Source: Verrucomicrobiaceae bacterium (GTDB taxonomy: Bacteria > Verrucomicrobiota > Verrucomicrobiia > Verrucomicrobiales > Akkermansiaceae). Taken from it: a DNA stretch of 64,000 nt. Location: positions 248,001-312,000 of the forward strand of contig JAIXQH010000051.1 in the NCBI GenBank assembly GCA_027484055.1, read 5' to 3'. The notes beneath the pieces are model-generated. The model ran no database searches, was not told the DNA's origin, and saw nothing but the letters and a program-made list of their open reading frames with translations. The position numbers were made by a program, and so were the translations under genes. This document shows, piece by piece, positions 56,420 to 64,000 of this stretch (the first letter of the stretch is position 1; every line of letters begins with the position of its first letter).

Positions 56420-57649
56420 GTGCCATTTTCCATCCCACAGTACATCTCTGTCGTCATCATCGGTGGCGGGCAAGCCGGACTCTCCGCAAGCTATTGCCTC
56501 AGACAGCGTGGCGTGGATGACCACGTCATTTTAGAAAAACACCGCATCGGCCATTCATGGCAAGAATCGCGCTGGGACGCACCAGACTCCGCCACCACTG
56601 ACCCACCTTTCCAACTCCCAGGTGTTACAGACTCGAGTGACCCCGCAGGAACTGGCAGCAGCAAGGAGCAAGTGGTGGAGCGCCTTGAGCGCTATGTGAA
56701 ACAATTCCGTCCCCCGATCCTGGAAGGCATCACCGTCACTTCCGTCACCAAGCGCGAGGGCTATTTCCACCTCACCACCAATAAAGGCACCTGGTTCTGC
56801 GACGACGTGATCGTGGCGATCGGTGGGCAGCACATTCCCTACATCCCACGCGGTGCCGAGCAAATTCCAGATGACATCACCCAGCTTCACTCGCGCGACT
56901 ATCAATCCCCCAGTCTACTTCCTGAGGGTGAGATTCTCGTCGTCGGATCTGGTCCTTCCGGGGTGAAAATCATGGAAGATCTCCATCGTGCCGGCCGGAA
57001 TGTCCACCTCTGCTACGGAAATCCACCGCGCTTCCCGAGATCTTATCGCGGGCGCGATGTGATCCACTGGCTGGAAGCGATGGGAGAGTTCCGCCAGACC
57101 CATAAGATCCTCAGCCCCGAGCATTACCTGACGATGAGGCAGGGCGAGCCTGAAACCGATCTCAGAGAATTCGCCGAACGGGGCGTGAAGCTCTATGGAT
57201 TTCTCGAGTCCATTTCCTCAGAAAAGATCACCACCTACTCGGACCTTGGTCAGAACGTCGAGGATGCGGAACGCGCCTACCACGAGTGCTGTCAGCGCAT
57301 CGACGCCTATATCCAAGCTCATGAGATCAGCGCCCCTGCCCCTATAAATGGTAGCACCGTATGGGACAGTCGGCATGGCCCTTCCGAACTATGCTTCGCA
57401 GAACATGGAATTCGCAGCATCATCTGGTGCACGGGATACCAACCAGATTTCAAATTCATTCAGCTTCCCGTCTTTACTCTACGTGGATTTCCTGAGACCG
57501 AGCGTGGCCTCACCGCCCTGCCTGGTCTTTATTTCCTCGGGCTCCCTTGGATGCATACCAATGAGTCGGTATGCTTTACCGGGATCACCGAGGATGCCGA
57601 CTTCATCGCCGCCCAGATCCAGGCGAGCATCCCGGAACCGGTGGAGTGA
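56420..57649 (+). CDS. FAD-dependent oxidoreductase, flavin monooxygenase-like
   Basis: 409 residues from GTG 56420. An FAD Rossmann motif VVIIGGGQAGLSASYCLRQR near residue 10 and a second NAD(P)-type motif ILVVGSGPSGVKIMEDLHRA in the middle mark a two-dinucleotide-fold enzyme; IGHSWQESRWD resembles the GxxWxxxR region of CzcO/flavin monooxygenases. It converges with the moeB-like gene one base after its stop. Substrate unknown. Confidence 0.8.
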   Translation: MPFSIPQYISVVIIGGGQAGLSASYCLRQRGVDDHVILEKHRIGHSWQESRWDAPDSATTDPPFQLPGVTDSSDPAGTGSSKEQVVERLERYVKQFRPPILEGITVTSVTKREGYFHLTTNKGTWFCDDVIVAIGGQHIPYIPRGAEQIPDDITQLHSRDYQSPSLLPEGEILVVGSGPSGVKIMEDLHRAGRNVHLCYGNPPRFPRSYRGRDVIHWLEAMGEFRQTHKILSPEHYLTMRQGEPETDLREFAERGVKLYGFLESISSEKITTYSDLGQNVEDAERAYHECCQRIDAYIQAHEISAPAPINGSTVWDSRHGPSELCFAEHGIRSIIWCTGYQPDFKFIQLPVFTLRGFPETERGLTALPGLYFLGLPWMHTNESVCFTGITEDADFIAAQIQASIPEPVE

Positions 57650-57650
57650 T

Positions 57651-58775
57651 TTAACTCTCCGCAAGCCAAGCATCCATTCCGCCGCTGACGTTTTTCACGT
57701 CGGTGAAGCCATGTTCCAACATGAACTGCACCGCCCGCGCCGAGCGGCCGCCAAGCTTGCAATGTACGAGAATTTCACGGTCTTTCGGTAGGCTGTCGAG
57801 TTGGCTCGGCAGGGTCTGCAAGGGGATGAGACGTGCTCCTTCAATGTGGGCGATCTCATATTCATCCGGCTCGCGCACATCGATGAGGAGGCCTTGGAAA
57901 TTTCCCGCCAAGCGGGCGCGGAGTTCTAACGTAGTAATGCTTTCCATAGAGGTTTGGGGTAAATCACAATGAGAGGCGGCGGTCGTTTCTGCGTTCGAAA
58001 CGTGGTGGATCGACGGGTTTTCTCCGCAAAGGCGGCACTGAGGATCGCGGCTCAGCTTGAGGGTCCGGAAGCGGCTATCAAGAGCTTCGTAGCAGGTCAA
58101 CTTCCCCAGCGGTGTGGTGCCGATGCCGAGGATTAGCTTCAAGGTTTCCATGGCCTGCAAGGAGCCGATGATTCCCGGAAGCACACCAAGCACACCCGCT
58201 TCTTGGCAAGACGGCACCGTGCCTGGCGCAGGGAGGTTCGGCAGCATGCATCGATAGCACGGCCCACCCAAGTGCGGCGCGAAGACGCTAATCTGCCCCT
58301 CGAAGCGATGAATCGCCCCGTAAACGAGTGGCTTTTTCAAAAAAAACGCCGTGTCATTCGTCGAAAAACGCGTCGGGAAATTATCTGAACCATCAACGAT
58401 GACGTCATAGGAACTGGCTATTGCCATCGCATTTTCCGGCGTAAACCGTTCAGGGTAAAGATGTAAGCTGCAGTGTGGATTGACCTCACGCAGCCTCGCT
58501 GCCGCGCTTTCTAGTTTCGGTTTCCCGAGCCATGACTCCCCATGGAGAATCTGGCGTTGCAGATTTGAAGCCTCCACCAGATCCGCGTCCACAAGTCCCA
58601 GCCGCCCTACCCCTGCGGCGGCCAGGTAAAGTGCTGCTGGTGAACCAAGCGCACCCGTGCCAATCAGGAGGACGGACGCCATTTTCAAGCGCAGCTGACC
58701 CGCTTCTCCCACACCGGGAATCAGCAAGTGCCGCGAGTAGCGAAGAATCTCCGCCGGTGATAGTGCGTCTGACAT
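57651..58775 (-). CDS. moeZ: MoeB/ThiF-type adenylyltransferase with C-terminal rhodanese domain
   Basis: 374 residues from ATG 58775. The E1-like domain has VLLIGTGALGSPAALYLAAA (ATP loop), VDADLVEASNLQRQILHGES, VDGSDNFPTRFSTNDTAFFL and two zinc CxxC pairs (GPCYRCMLPN, PQCRLCGENP). The rhodanese domain follows (LLIDVREPDEYEIAHIEGAR) with the active-site Cys in ILVHCKLGGRSARAV. The enzyme activates and sulfurates sulfur carriers such as MoaD, ThiS or CysO. No carrier gene is adjacent, so its pathway is open; the symbol is given for architecture only. Confidence 0.85.
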   Translation of the reverse strand: MSDALSPAEILRYSRHLLIPGVGEAGQLRLKMASVLLIGTGALGSPAALYLAAAGVGRLGLVDADLVEASNLQRQILHGESWLGKPKLESAAARLREVNPHCSLHLYPERFTPENAMAIASSYDVIVDGSDNFPTRFSTNDTAFFLKKPLVYGAIHRFEGQISVFAPHLGGPCYRCMLPNLPAPGTVPSCQEAGVLGVLPGIIGSLQAMETLKLILGIGTTPLGKLTCYEALDSRFRTLKLSRDPQCRLCGENPSIHHVSNAETTAASHCDLPQTSMESITTLELRARLAGNFQGLLIDVREPDEYEIAHIEGARLIPLQTLPSQLDSLPKDREILVHCKLGGRSARAVQFMLEHGFTDVKNVSGGMDAWLAES

Positions 58776-58862
58776 GACGGGCCGAATTTGCAACGGATGC
58801 GCCTGCGGGTCAAAGGCGGAAAATTACTTTAGAGACTTCAAATCCTGTGGTAGGCTACCCTC

Positions 58863-59420
58863 ATGGCTGAAATTCTATCATCATTTCAAATGAGTCCCGG
58901 TGATGCAGCGCCGGACTTCACCCTCCCAGATGCTCATGGAACGGTCTTCACCCGATGCGATGTCGCGGGAGCTCAGGGATTACTCGTCGTCTTCGCATGC
59001 AACCACTGCCCCTTCGTCGTGCACCTAGCGGCAGCGCTCGGCGACTTCGCCCGGGAAATCGCACCTCAAGCCGTGAACACCGTGGCCATTAATTCCAACG
59101 ATCTTAGCCGCTACCCACAAGACGGCCCTGAGCCGATGCTGGCCTTTGCCCGCGAACAGGGCTGGGATTTCCCTTACCTACTGGACGAGACGCAGGACAT
59201 CGCCAAAGCCTATGGCGCCGTCTGCACCCCAGACTTTTTCCTATTCGACGGTGCCGGGAAACTGTTCTACGCAGGTCAATTCGACGACTCACGGCCCCGC
59301 AATGGTGAAACGCCTCACGGCGGAGACCTTAGGGAGGCCGTCCGCCGGATGCTCGCCGGGGAAGGCCCGCTCATCCGCCCCTACCCGAGTAGTGGCTGCA
59401 ATATCAAGTGGAAGGTCTGA
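58863..59420 (+). CDS. Thioredoxin-fold (AhpC/TSA-like) protein
   Basis: 185 residues: MSPGDAAPDFTLPDAHGTVF, then LLVVFACNHCPFVVHLAAAL with the redox CNHC pair, GWDFPYLLDETQDIAKAYGA and VCTPDFFLFDGAGKLFYAGQ. This is the CNHCPFV group of thioredoxin-family proteins, widespread in Verrucomicrobia and related phyla. It probably reduces disulfides or peroxides in the cytoplasm; no signal peptide is seen. Convergent with mnmG. Confidence 0.82.
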   Translation: MAEILSSFQMSPGDAAPDFTLPDAHGTVFTRCDVAGAQGLLVVFACNHCPFVVHLAAALGDFAREIAPQAVNTVAINSNDLSRYPQDGPEPMLAFAREQGWDFPYLLDETQDIAKAYGAVCTPDFFLFDGAGKLFYAGQFDDSRPRNGETPHGGDLREAVRRMLAGEGPLIRPYPSSGCNIKWKV

Positions 59421-59442
59421 TCCGAACGCGCCGTCACGACCT

Positions 59443-61332
59443 TCAAAGCGGGCTAAGCTCTGATGTTGACTGCTCACGTTGCAGTTTTTCCAGCCAGACA
59501 AGCAACATCGCCAAATCCGCAGGAGTGATGCCAGGAATCCGACCCGCTTGGCCGAGTGTGGTCGGACGGATTTCGGAAAAACGAAGTTGGGCTTCTTTTT
59601 TTAAGCCCTTGATCGCCGTGTAATCCAGATCAGGCGCGAGGCGCTTGCCCTCTTGGCGTGACATCCGGTCGATCTGGGTTTGCTGGCGGCCGAGATGACC
59701 TTCGTATTTGAAATTCGTCTCAATCAGTGGCCAGAGATCGATCTGAAATTCTTGAAGGATATCAGCGGGAAGACGATCCCATGTATTTTCATTTCGTCGG
59801 AACCATTGATCCAGCTTCGCGCCCTCATAGGTCGTCTGGCGGATGAACGTTTCTGCTTTTGCGAGACCCACCCATTTTTCCTCCACCCTTCTCACACGCT
59901 CACCGCTGGCCAAACCGATCGCGGCGGCCTTCGGGGTGAGTCGGATGTCTGCATTATCTTGGCGCAGCAGGAGGCGATACTCGGCACGACTGGTGAACAT
60001 GCGATAGGGTTCGGTGCAGCCACGGGTCACCAGATCGTCCACCATGACTCCGAGGTAAGCTTCATCCCGCCCGAGGATAAACTCTGGCTTACCCTGCACT
60101 TTGAGCGCTGCATTCGTGCCCGCGATGAGCCCTTGTCCGGCTGCTTCTTCATACCCAGAAGTCCCATTGATCTGACCGGCGAAGTAAAGTCCCTCGATTT
60201 TCTTCGTTTCCATGGTCGGAAATAACTGAGTCGGCGGGCAGTAATCATATTCAACGGCATAACCCGGACGTAGGATTTCACATTTTTCGAGCCCTACGAT
60301 CGACCGCAAGAAGTCCAGCTGCACCTCATAGGGCAGTGACGTCGAAACTCCATTGACGTAATACTCCAGGGTGTGTCGTCCTTCGGGTTCGAGGAAAATT
60401 TGGTGGCGTTCCTTTTCCGCGAATCGAACGACCTTGTCCTCGATCGACGGGCAATATCGTGGACCCACTCCTTCGATGACGCCGCAATACATCGGGGATT
60501 GATGGAGATTACTCGCAATGATCGAGTGGGTTGTCGGGTTCGTGTAAGTGATCCAACACGGTAATTGTTCCACGTGGAACATCGGATCCCCCCAAGGATT
60601 TAAGGTGAACAGGTCATCCTTTTCCCTTAAGAGAGTGTCCGCCATGAAGCTGAACTTGGGCACTGGGACATCACCGTCTTGGCGCTCGCAGCGGCTAAAG
60701 TCGATGGAGCGGCCATTGAGACGACAGGGCGTGCCCGTCTTGAATCGCTCCACGTCAAATCCGAGACACTTCAGTGCTTCGGACACATTCGAGGTGGCAT
60801 CCCCCATGCGTCCGCCCTTCTCATTCCTCAATCCAACATGCATGAGACCACCCATGAAAGTTCCGGCACTGAGAATGACGGATTTCCCTAAAATTTTCAT
60901 CCCCAGAGAGGTGCTTACTCCGATGATTTGATCATGCTCGACCAGGAGATCCGCGACGTTGCCTTGGTGGATTTCGATACCGGGCATCGCTTCCAGTTCC
61001 CGCTTCATCCGGAACTGATACGCCTTCTTGTCGCACTGGGCACGCGGGGCACGGACCGATGGGCCTTTCGACGCATTGAGCATGCGGAACTGGATCCCTG
61101 TGGCATCCGTATTGAGTCCCATCACACCACCGAGCGCATCGATTTCCCGCACCATATGGCCCTTCGCAAGCCCACCGATCGCAGGATTGCAGGACATCTG
61201 ACCGATGGTATCGAGATTCTGAGTTAAAATCGCGACTTCCGCTCCCAGGCGAGCGGCGGCCATGGCCGCTTCCACACCGGCGTGGCCTGCACCGATTACA
61301 ATCACATCGTAGCGTTTCGGAAATTGGAACAT
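59443..61332 (-). CDS. mnmG: tRNA uridine-5-carboxymethylaminomethyl modification enzyme MnmG (GidA)
   Basis: 629 residues, full length. FAD motif YDVIVIGAGHAGVEAAMAAA, then IGGLAKGHMVREIDALGGVM, SVILSAGTFMGGLMHVGL, PCRLNGRSIDF and AGQINGTSGYEEAAGQGLIA. With MnmE it makes the cmnm5 modification at U34 of several tRNAs. Many bacteria carry it beside oriC with parA and parB; here two parS-like sites lie in (60566) and before (61396) the gene, though parAB are not in the window. Confidence 0.97.
   Translation of the reverse strand: MFQFPKRYDVIVIGAGHAGVEAAMAAARLGAEVAILTQNLDTIGQMSCNPAIGGLAKGHMVREIDALGGVMGLNTDATGIQFRMLNASKGPSVRAPRAQCDKKAYQFRMKRELEAMPGIEIHQGNVADLLVEHDQIIGVSTSLGMKILGKSVILSAGTFMGGLMHVGLRNEKGGRMGDATSNVSEALKCLGFDVERFKTGTPCRLNGRSIDFSRCERQDGDVPVPKFSFMADTLLREKDDLFTLNPWGDPMFHVEQLPCWITYTNPTTHSIIASNLHQSPMYCGVIEGVGPRYCPSIEDKVVRFAEKERHQIFLEPEGRHTLEYYVNGVSTSLPYEVQLDFLRSIVGLEKCEILRPGYAVEYDYCPPTQLFPTMETKKIEGLYFAGQINGTSGYEEAAGQGLIAGTNAALKVQGKPEFILGRDEAYLGVMVDDLVTRGCTEPYRMFTSRAEYRLLLRQDNADIRLTPKAAAIGLASGERVRRVEEKWVGLAKAETFIRQTTYEGAKLDQWFRRNENTWDRLPADILQEFQIDLWPLIETNFKYEGHLGRQQTQIDRMSRQEGKRLAPDLDYTAIKGLKKEAQLRFSEIRPTTLGQAGRIPGITPADLAMLLVWLEKLQREQSTSELSPL
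60566..60581. promoter_or_regulatory. parS-like palindrome within mnmG
   Basis: TGTTCCACGTGGAACA is a perfect 16-bp palindrome that matches the bacterial parS consensus (TGTTNCACGTGNAACA). It sits inside the mnmG coding sequence, where it encodes MFHVEQ. ParB loads at such sites to organise and segregate the origin region. Confidence 0.85.
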
Positions 61333-61395
61333 CGTAAGACCGAGACTCTAGGCTTATCCTTGGGCTGGCTCAAGCTCGGAAACAAAAGCGTGATT

Positions 61396-61411
61396 GTTCC
61401 ACGTGGAACAA
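61396..61411. promoter_or_regulatory. parS-like palindrome between mnmG and cdd
   Basis: A second perfect TGTTCCACGTGGAACA, extended to a 26-bp palindrome (61391-61416, GTGATTG...CAATCAC). It lies in the mnmG upstream region and touches the cdd stop codon, 830 bases from the first site. Confidence 0.88.
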
Positions 61412-61804
61412 TCACTCTGGACGATCCAAGATTCCAGATGAGGCGCGTGGCAGTAGATCACTCAGGCTCATTTCAAGGCTTTCGCTGCGATTTGCCATGA
61501 TCACCACCGGGATACCAAATTCTGCCAACACCTGACGGCAAGCGCCACAGGGCGAAATGGGCACCCCCGTATCAGCAACGACTACCACGCTGGTAAACTT
61601 TCTTACCCCGGCTGCCACTGCTGCGCCGATTGCGACGCGCTCTGCACAATTCGTCAGCCCATAGGAGATGTTTTCTACGTTACAGCCAAGGAAGACCCGG
61701 CCGTCAGCCGCAAGCAGAGCCGCGCCGACTTGGAAGTTCGAATATGGGGCGTATGCATGATCACGGGCTGCCCAAGCTTGATTTACCAAGTCGTTATGAT
61801 TCAT
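61412..61804 (-). CDS. cdd: Cytidine deaminase
   Basis: 130 residues from ATG 61804, giving MNHNDLVNQAWAARDHAYAP, then YSNFQVGAAL as the normal start. Zinc ligands are in NCAERVAIGAA (Cys and catalytic Glu) and ISPCGACRQVL. It deaminates cytidine and deoxycytidine for pyrimidine salvage. The homotetrameric short form. It precedes mnmG on the same strand. Confidence 0.93.
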   Translation of the reverse strand: MNHNDLVNQAWAARDHAYAPYSNFQVGAALLAADGRVFLGCNVENISYGLTNCAERVAIGAAVAAGVRKFTSVVVVADTGVPISPCGACRQVLAEFGIPVVIMANRSESLEMSLSDLLPRASSGILDRPE

Positions 61805-61908
61805 GCGGATGGGTAACGCATTCACGGGCATTCGGGAATGAAAAACCTTTCGCAAAGCCATATTTTGGTCTAGCATGCCCGGAAAAAATCAACAATTCTC
61901 ATCCAGTC

Positions 61909-62466
61909 ATGCACCGCTATTTGCCGTTGGGAATCATCATCACGCTCCTCATCATTTTCCGTATGGTTGGGATAGTTTTGCCTGAAGCCTTACCGAATTT
62001 CCAGCCACTAGCTGCACTTTTCTTTTGTGGGGCCTTATTGGCGCCCGGTTGGCGAGCCTTCGCGATACCTCTTGGAATTTGGACGATTACCTATCCATTC
62101 GGTATTGGTCCGATCCATGACTTGCCTCTCTTCGTGACAACCATGCTTGCACTTTGCGTGACTTCCTTGATGGGTAAATTCTTCAGCTCCCGCGATATGC
62201 CGACACTTCTCGTAGGCGCGGCGGCGGCGGCACTTGCCTTCCATTTCATCACCTGCACGGCTGCCTGGATTGGTGATCCCATGTATGCCAAATCTCTGAC
62301 TGGCTTATGGCAGTCCTTCTGGACTGGTCCACCTACTTCTTCGATTCCATCTTGGGTTTTCTTGAGAAATCTGGTGGCTGCGAATGTCCTCTTCACCGGT
62401 GTCTTTGTCCTAGCGACTCTCCGTAGGTCGCCATCCCTCACCGTCTGTCCTGTCCTCTCTAAGTAA
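61909..62466 (+). CDS. Small integral membrane protein (DUF6580-like)
   Basis: 185 residues from ATG 61909, chosen because it starts the first membrane helix. RYLPLGIIITLLIIFRMVGI, then LPNFQPLAALFFCGALLAPG, WTITYPFGIGPIHDLPLFVT, TLLVGAAAAALAFHFITC and FLRNLVAANVLFTGVFVLAT give about five helices. The PNFxPLxAxxFFxG pattern is that of the DUF6580 family, resembling ECF transporter S components. Ligand unknown. It ends 27 bases before pdhA. Confidence 0.65.
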   Translation: MHRYLPLGIIITLLIIFRMVGIVLPEALPNFQPLAALFFCGALLAPGWRAFAIPLGIWTITYPFGIGPIHDLPLFVTTMLALCVTSLMGKFFSSRDMPTLLVGAAAAALAFHFITCTAAWIGDPMYAKSLTGLWQSFWTGPPTSSIPSWVFLRNLVAANVLFTGVFVLATLRRSPSLTVCPVLSK

Positions 62467-62493
62467 GATCTCACTTTTTTAAATCGCCTCACT

Positions 62494-63570
62494 ATGACAA
62501 GCGCTAGTTCTTCCAAGCTCGATTTTATCAGCTCCCCCATCAACCAAGCCCTGACGCCAGAGCGCAAGGTCGAGCTTTACACCCAAATGGTGCGGATCCG
62601 TAAATTCGAGCAGTCGGCTTTAAAATACTATAATGCCGGTAAAATGGGTGGCTTCCTACATCTCTACATTGGTCAAGAGGCCGTCGCCGTCGGCACCATC
62701 TCACTGGGCGGTGCAGATGATCACTTCATCACCGCTTACCGAGATCACGGTCATGCGCTTGCCGTGGGGATGGGTATGAATGAATGCATGGCTGAGATGT
62801 TCGGCAAGCAGACCGGTTGCTCAAAAGGTAAGGGCGGCTCGATGCACTTTTTCGCACCTGACAAGAATTTCTGGGGTGGCCATGGGATCGTCGCAGGACA
62901 GACTCCTCTCGGCCTCGGTCTTGCTTACGGCCTAAAATACTTGGGTAAAGAAGGATGCTGCCTCTGCTATCTCGGCGACGGGGCTGTCAATCAAGGTGCG
63001 TTTCACGAGTCCTTGAACATCGCTTCACTTTTTGGAATCCCCGTCGTCTATGTGATCGAAAACAACGGCTACTCCATGGGCACCTCGCAGGAGCGCTCCT
63101 CTGCTTTCAATGGTTGCCTCGCGCAGCGTGCCGAAGCATACGCCATCGAATGGGACGTGGTCGATGGCTCAGACCTCTACGAAGTCCGGGCGAAAACACA
63201 CATCGCCATGGAGCGTGCTCGCAAGCAGCACAAGCCCACGGTGCTCGAAATCGACACCTATCGTTACTACGGCCACAGCGTTGCGGACGCGAACAACAAG
63301 AAGTATCGCACTCCAGAAGAGATCGAAAATTACAAACAGAACCACGATCCCATTTCTGTTTTCCAGCGTCGCTTGCTCGAAGAGGGCGTGCTTACCGAAG
63401 ATTTAGTGAAGTCAATTGGCAAGGCCGCTACAAATGAAGCCGCCGCTTCAGCTAAATTTGCTGACGAATCCCCAGCACCAACGATCGCTGATATCAGCAC
63501 CGACGTCTATTGGGAAACCGATCACCAGACCGCAGCCTCCAAAGTGGGTCATCACTTTTTCAACGACTGA
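62494..63570 (+). CDS. pdhA: Pyruvate dehydrogenase E1 component, alpha subunit
   Basis: 358 residues. YTQMVRIRKFEQSALKYYNA, then GFLHLYIGQEAVAVGTISL, FITAYRDHGHALAVGMGMNE, GKGGSMHFFAPDKNFWGGHG and the thiamine-diphosphate motif YLGDGAVNQGAFHESLNIAS...IENNGYSMGTS are all typical. With PdhB it decarboxylates pyruvate and passes the acetyl group to lipoyl E2. pdhB follows after 46 bases. Confidence 0.94.
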   Translation: MTSASSSKLDFISSPINQALTPERKVELYTQMVRIRKFEQSALKYYNAGKMGGFLHLYIGQEAVAVGTISLGGADDHFITAYRDHGHALAVGMGMNECMAEMFGKQTGCSKGKGGSMHFFAPDKNFWGGHGIVAGQTPLGLGLAYGLKYLGKEGCCLCYLGDGAVNQGAFHESLNIASLFGIPVVYVIENNGYSMGTSQERSSAFNGCLAQRAEAYAIEWDVVDGSDLYEVRAKTHIAMERARKQHKPTVLEIDTYRYYGHSVADANNKKYRTPEEIENYKQNHDPISVFQRRLLEEGVLTEDLVKSIGKAATNEAAASAKFADESPAPTIADISTDVYWETDHQTAASKVGHHFFND

Positions 63571-63616
63571 GCCTTCCGACCTAGTTCCGCACCTCGCACT
63601 CCCATCCTAAATTTCC

Positions 63617-64000
63617 ATGTCTCGTATTCTCACTTACCGTGAAGCCCTCCGCGAGGGCCTCGATGAAGAACTCGCCCGTGATTCCAACGTCGTCCTGATG
63701 GGCGAGGAAGTAGCCCAGTACAATGGCGCTTACAAAGTGACCCAGGGACTATGGGAAAAATGGGGCGACAAACGCGTAGTTGATACTCCGATTTCCGAGG
63801 CTGGTTTCATCGGCATGGGCATCGGTGCTTCGATGCTTGGAGTACGCCCAGTCATGGAGCTCATGTTCTGGTCCTTCCACTCCGTAGCGTTTGATCAGCT
63901 CGTCAGCAATGCCGCTTGTGTGCGCTACATGTCTGGTGGTCTTTGCAATTGCCCGATCGTCGTCCGTGGACCCGCGAACGGTGGCAGTGGCGTCGGTGCC
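63617..64000 (+). CDS. pdhB: Pyruvate dehydrogenase E1 component, beta subunit (N-terminal part, cut by window end)
   Basis: 128 residues visible. MSRILTYREALREGLDEELA, then VVLMGEEVAQYNGAYKVTQG, RVVDTPISEAGFIGMGIGAS and MELMFWSFHSVAFDQLVSNA are the E1-beta landmarks. It starts 46 bases after pdhA and continues beyond 64000; the E2 and E3 genes presumably follow. Confidence 0.94.
   Translation, partial: MSRILTYREALREGLDEELARDSNVVLMGEEVAQYNGAYKVTQGLWEKWGDKRVVDTPISEAGFIGMGIGASMLGVRPVMELMFWSFHSVAFDQLVSNAACVRYMSGGLCNCPIVVRGPANGGSGVGA

Overview
The window looks like a chromosomal segment from a member of the Verrucomicrobiota, probably class Verrucomicrobiae. The support is a Minf_1886-family protein (a family named from Methylacidiphilum), a PEP-CTERM sorted protein, a single-domain PUR-type protein, a YacL-like PIN/TRAM protein and weak Shine-Dalgarno signals. 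Most genes are GC-rich. This is recognition of protein families by eye; no search was run.

Layout. 1-3536: end of a urea-binding protein (urtA), a strong terminator, then a small HupE/UreJ-like membrane protein and ureABC. 3543-6311: polA. 6312-10940: sparse accessory DNA with a PEP-CTERM protein, a small secreted protein, repeats, a broken antitoxin and an outer-membrane barrel protein. 10940-19160: a defence-type island with a winged-helix regulator, an adenine methyltransferase overlapping an XhoI/PaeR7I-type endonuclease whose 5' part is frameshifted, and an AT-rich 1366-residue TPR protein with a C-terminal PIN-like domain. 19164-26613: sugar-nucleotide and glycosidase genes. 26762-28087: pyrH-frr. 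28294-36232: a complete kdp potassium-uptake operon (two microproteins, kdpF-A-B-C-D-E). 36799-44036: RbsD-like, RNase III-like, DUF2868, secreted glycosidase, PIN/TRAM, PUR-domain and dus genes. 44137-48152: a FIST sensor with a hybrid kinase, and an Opp/Dpp-type ATPase. 48200-49046: DUF6922 plus a frameshifted AbiEii-like toxin. 49062-53442: 5-oxoprolinase genes pxpA and fused pxpBC on either side of an S9 peptidase. 53841-64000: housekeeping genes (rnc, tRNA-His, moeB-rhodanese, mnmG, cdd, pdhA, pdhB) with two perfect parS-like palindromes in and beside mnmG, which suggest the origin-proximal domain.

Themes. Four frame disruptions are inferred (winged-helix regulator, XhoI-like nuclease, antitoxin remnant, AbiEii toxin). 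All lie in defence or accessory genes, while the long housekeeping genes are intact. This points to genuine decay of costly mobile genes rather than general sequencing error. The least ordinary item is the TPR-PIN protein at 14918-19018, which resembles predicted TPR-PIN conflict-system effectors and sits directly beside the decaying restriction system, with REP-like repeats just beyond its 3' end. A second oddity is the fused GHMP-kinase/UDPGP protein at 19164-22499, whose kinase phosphate loop looks degenerate.
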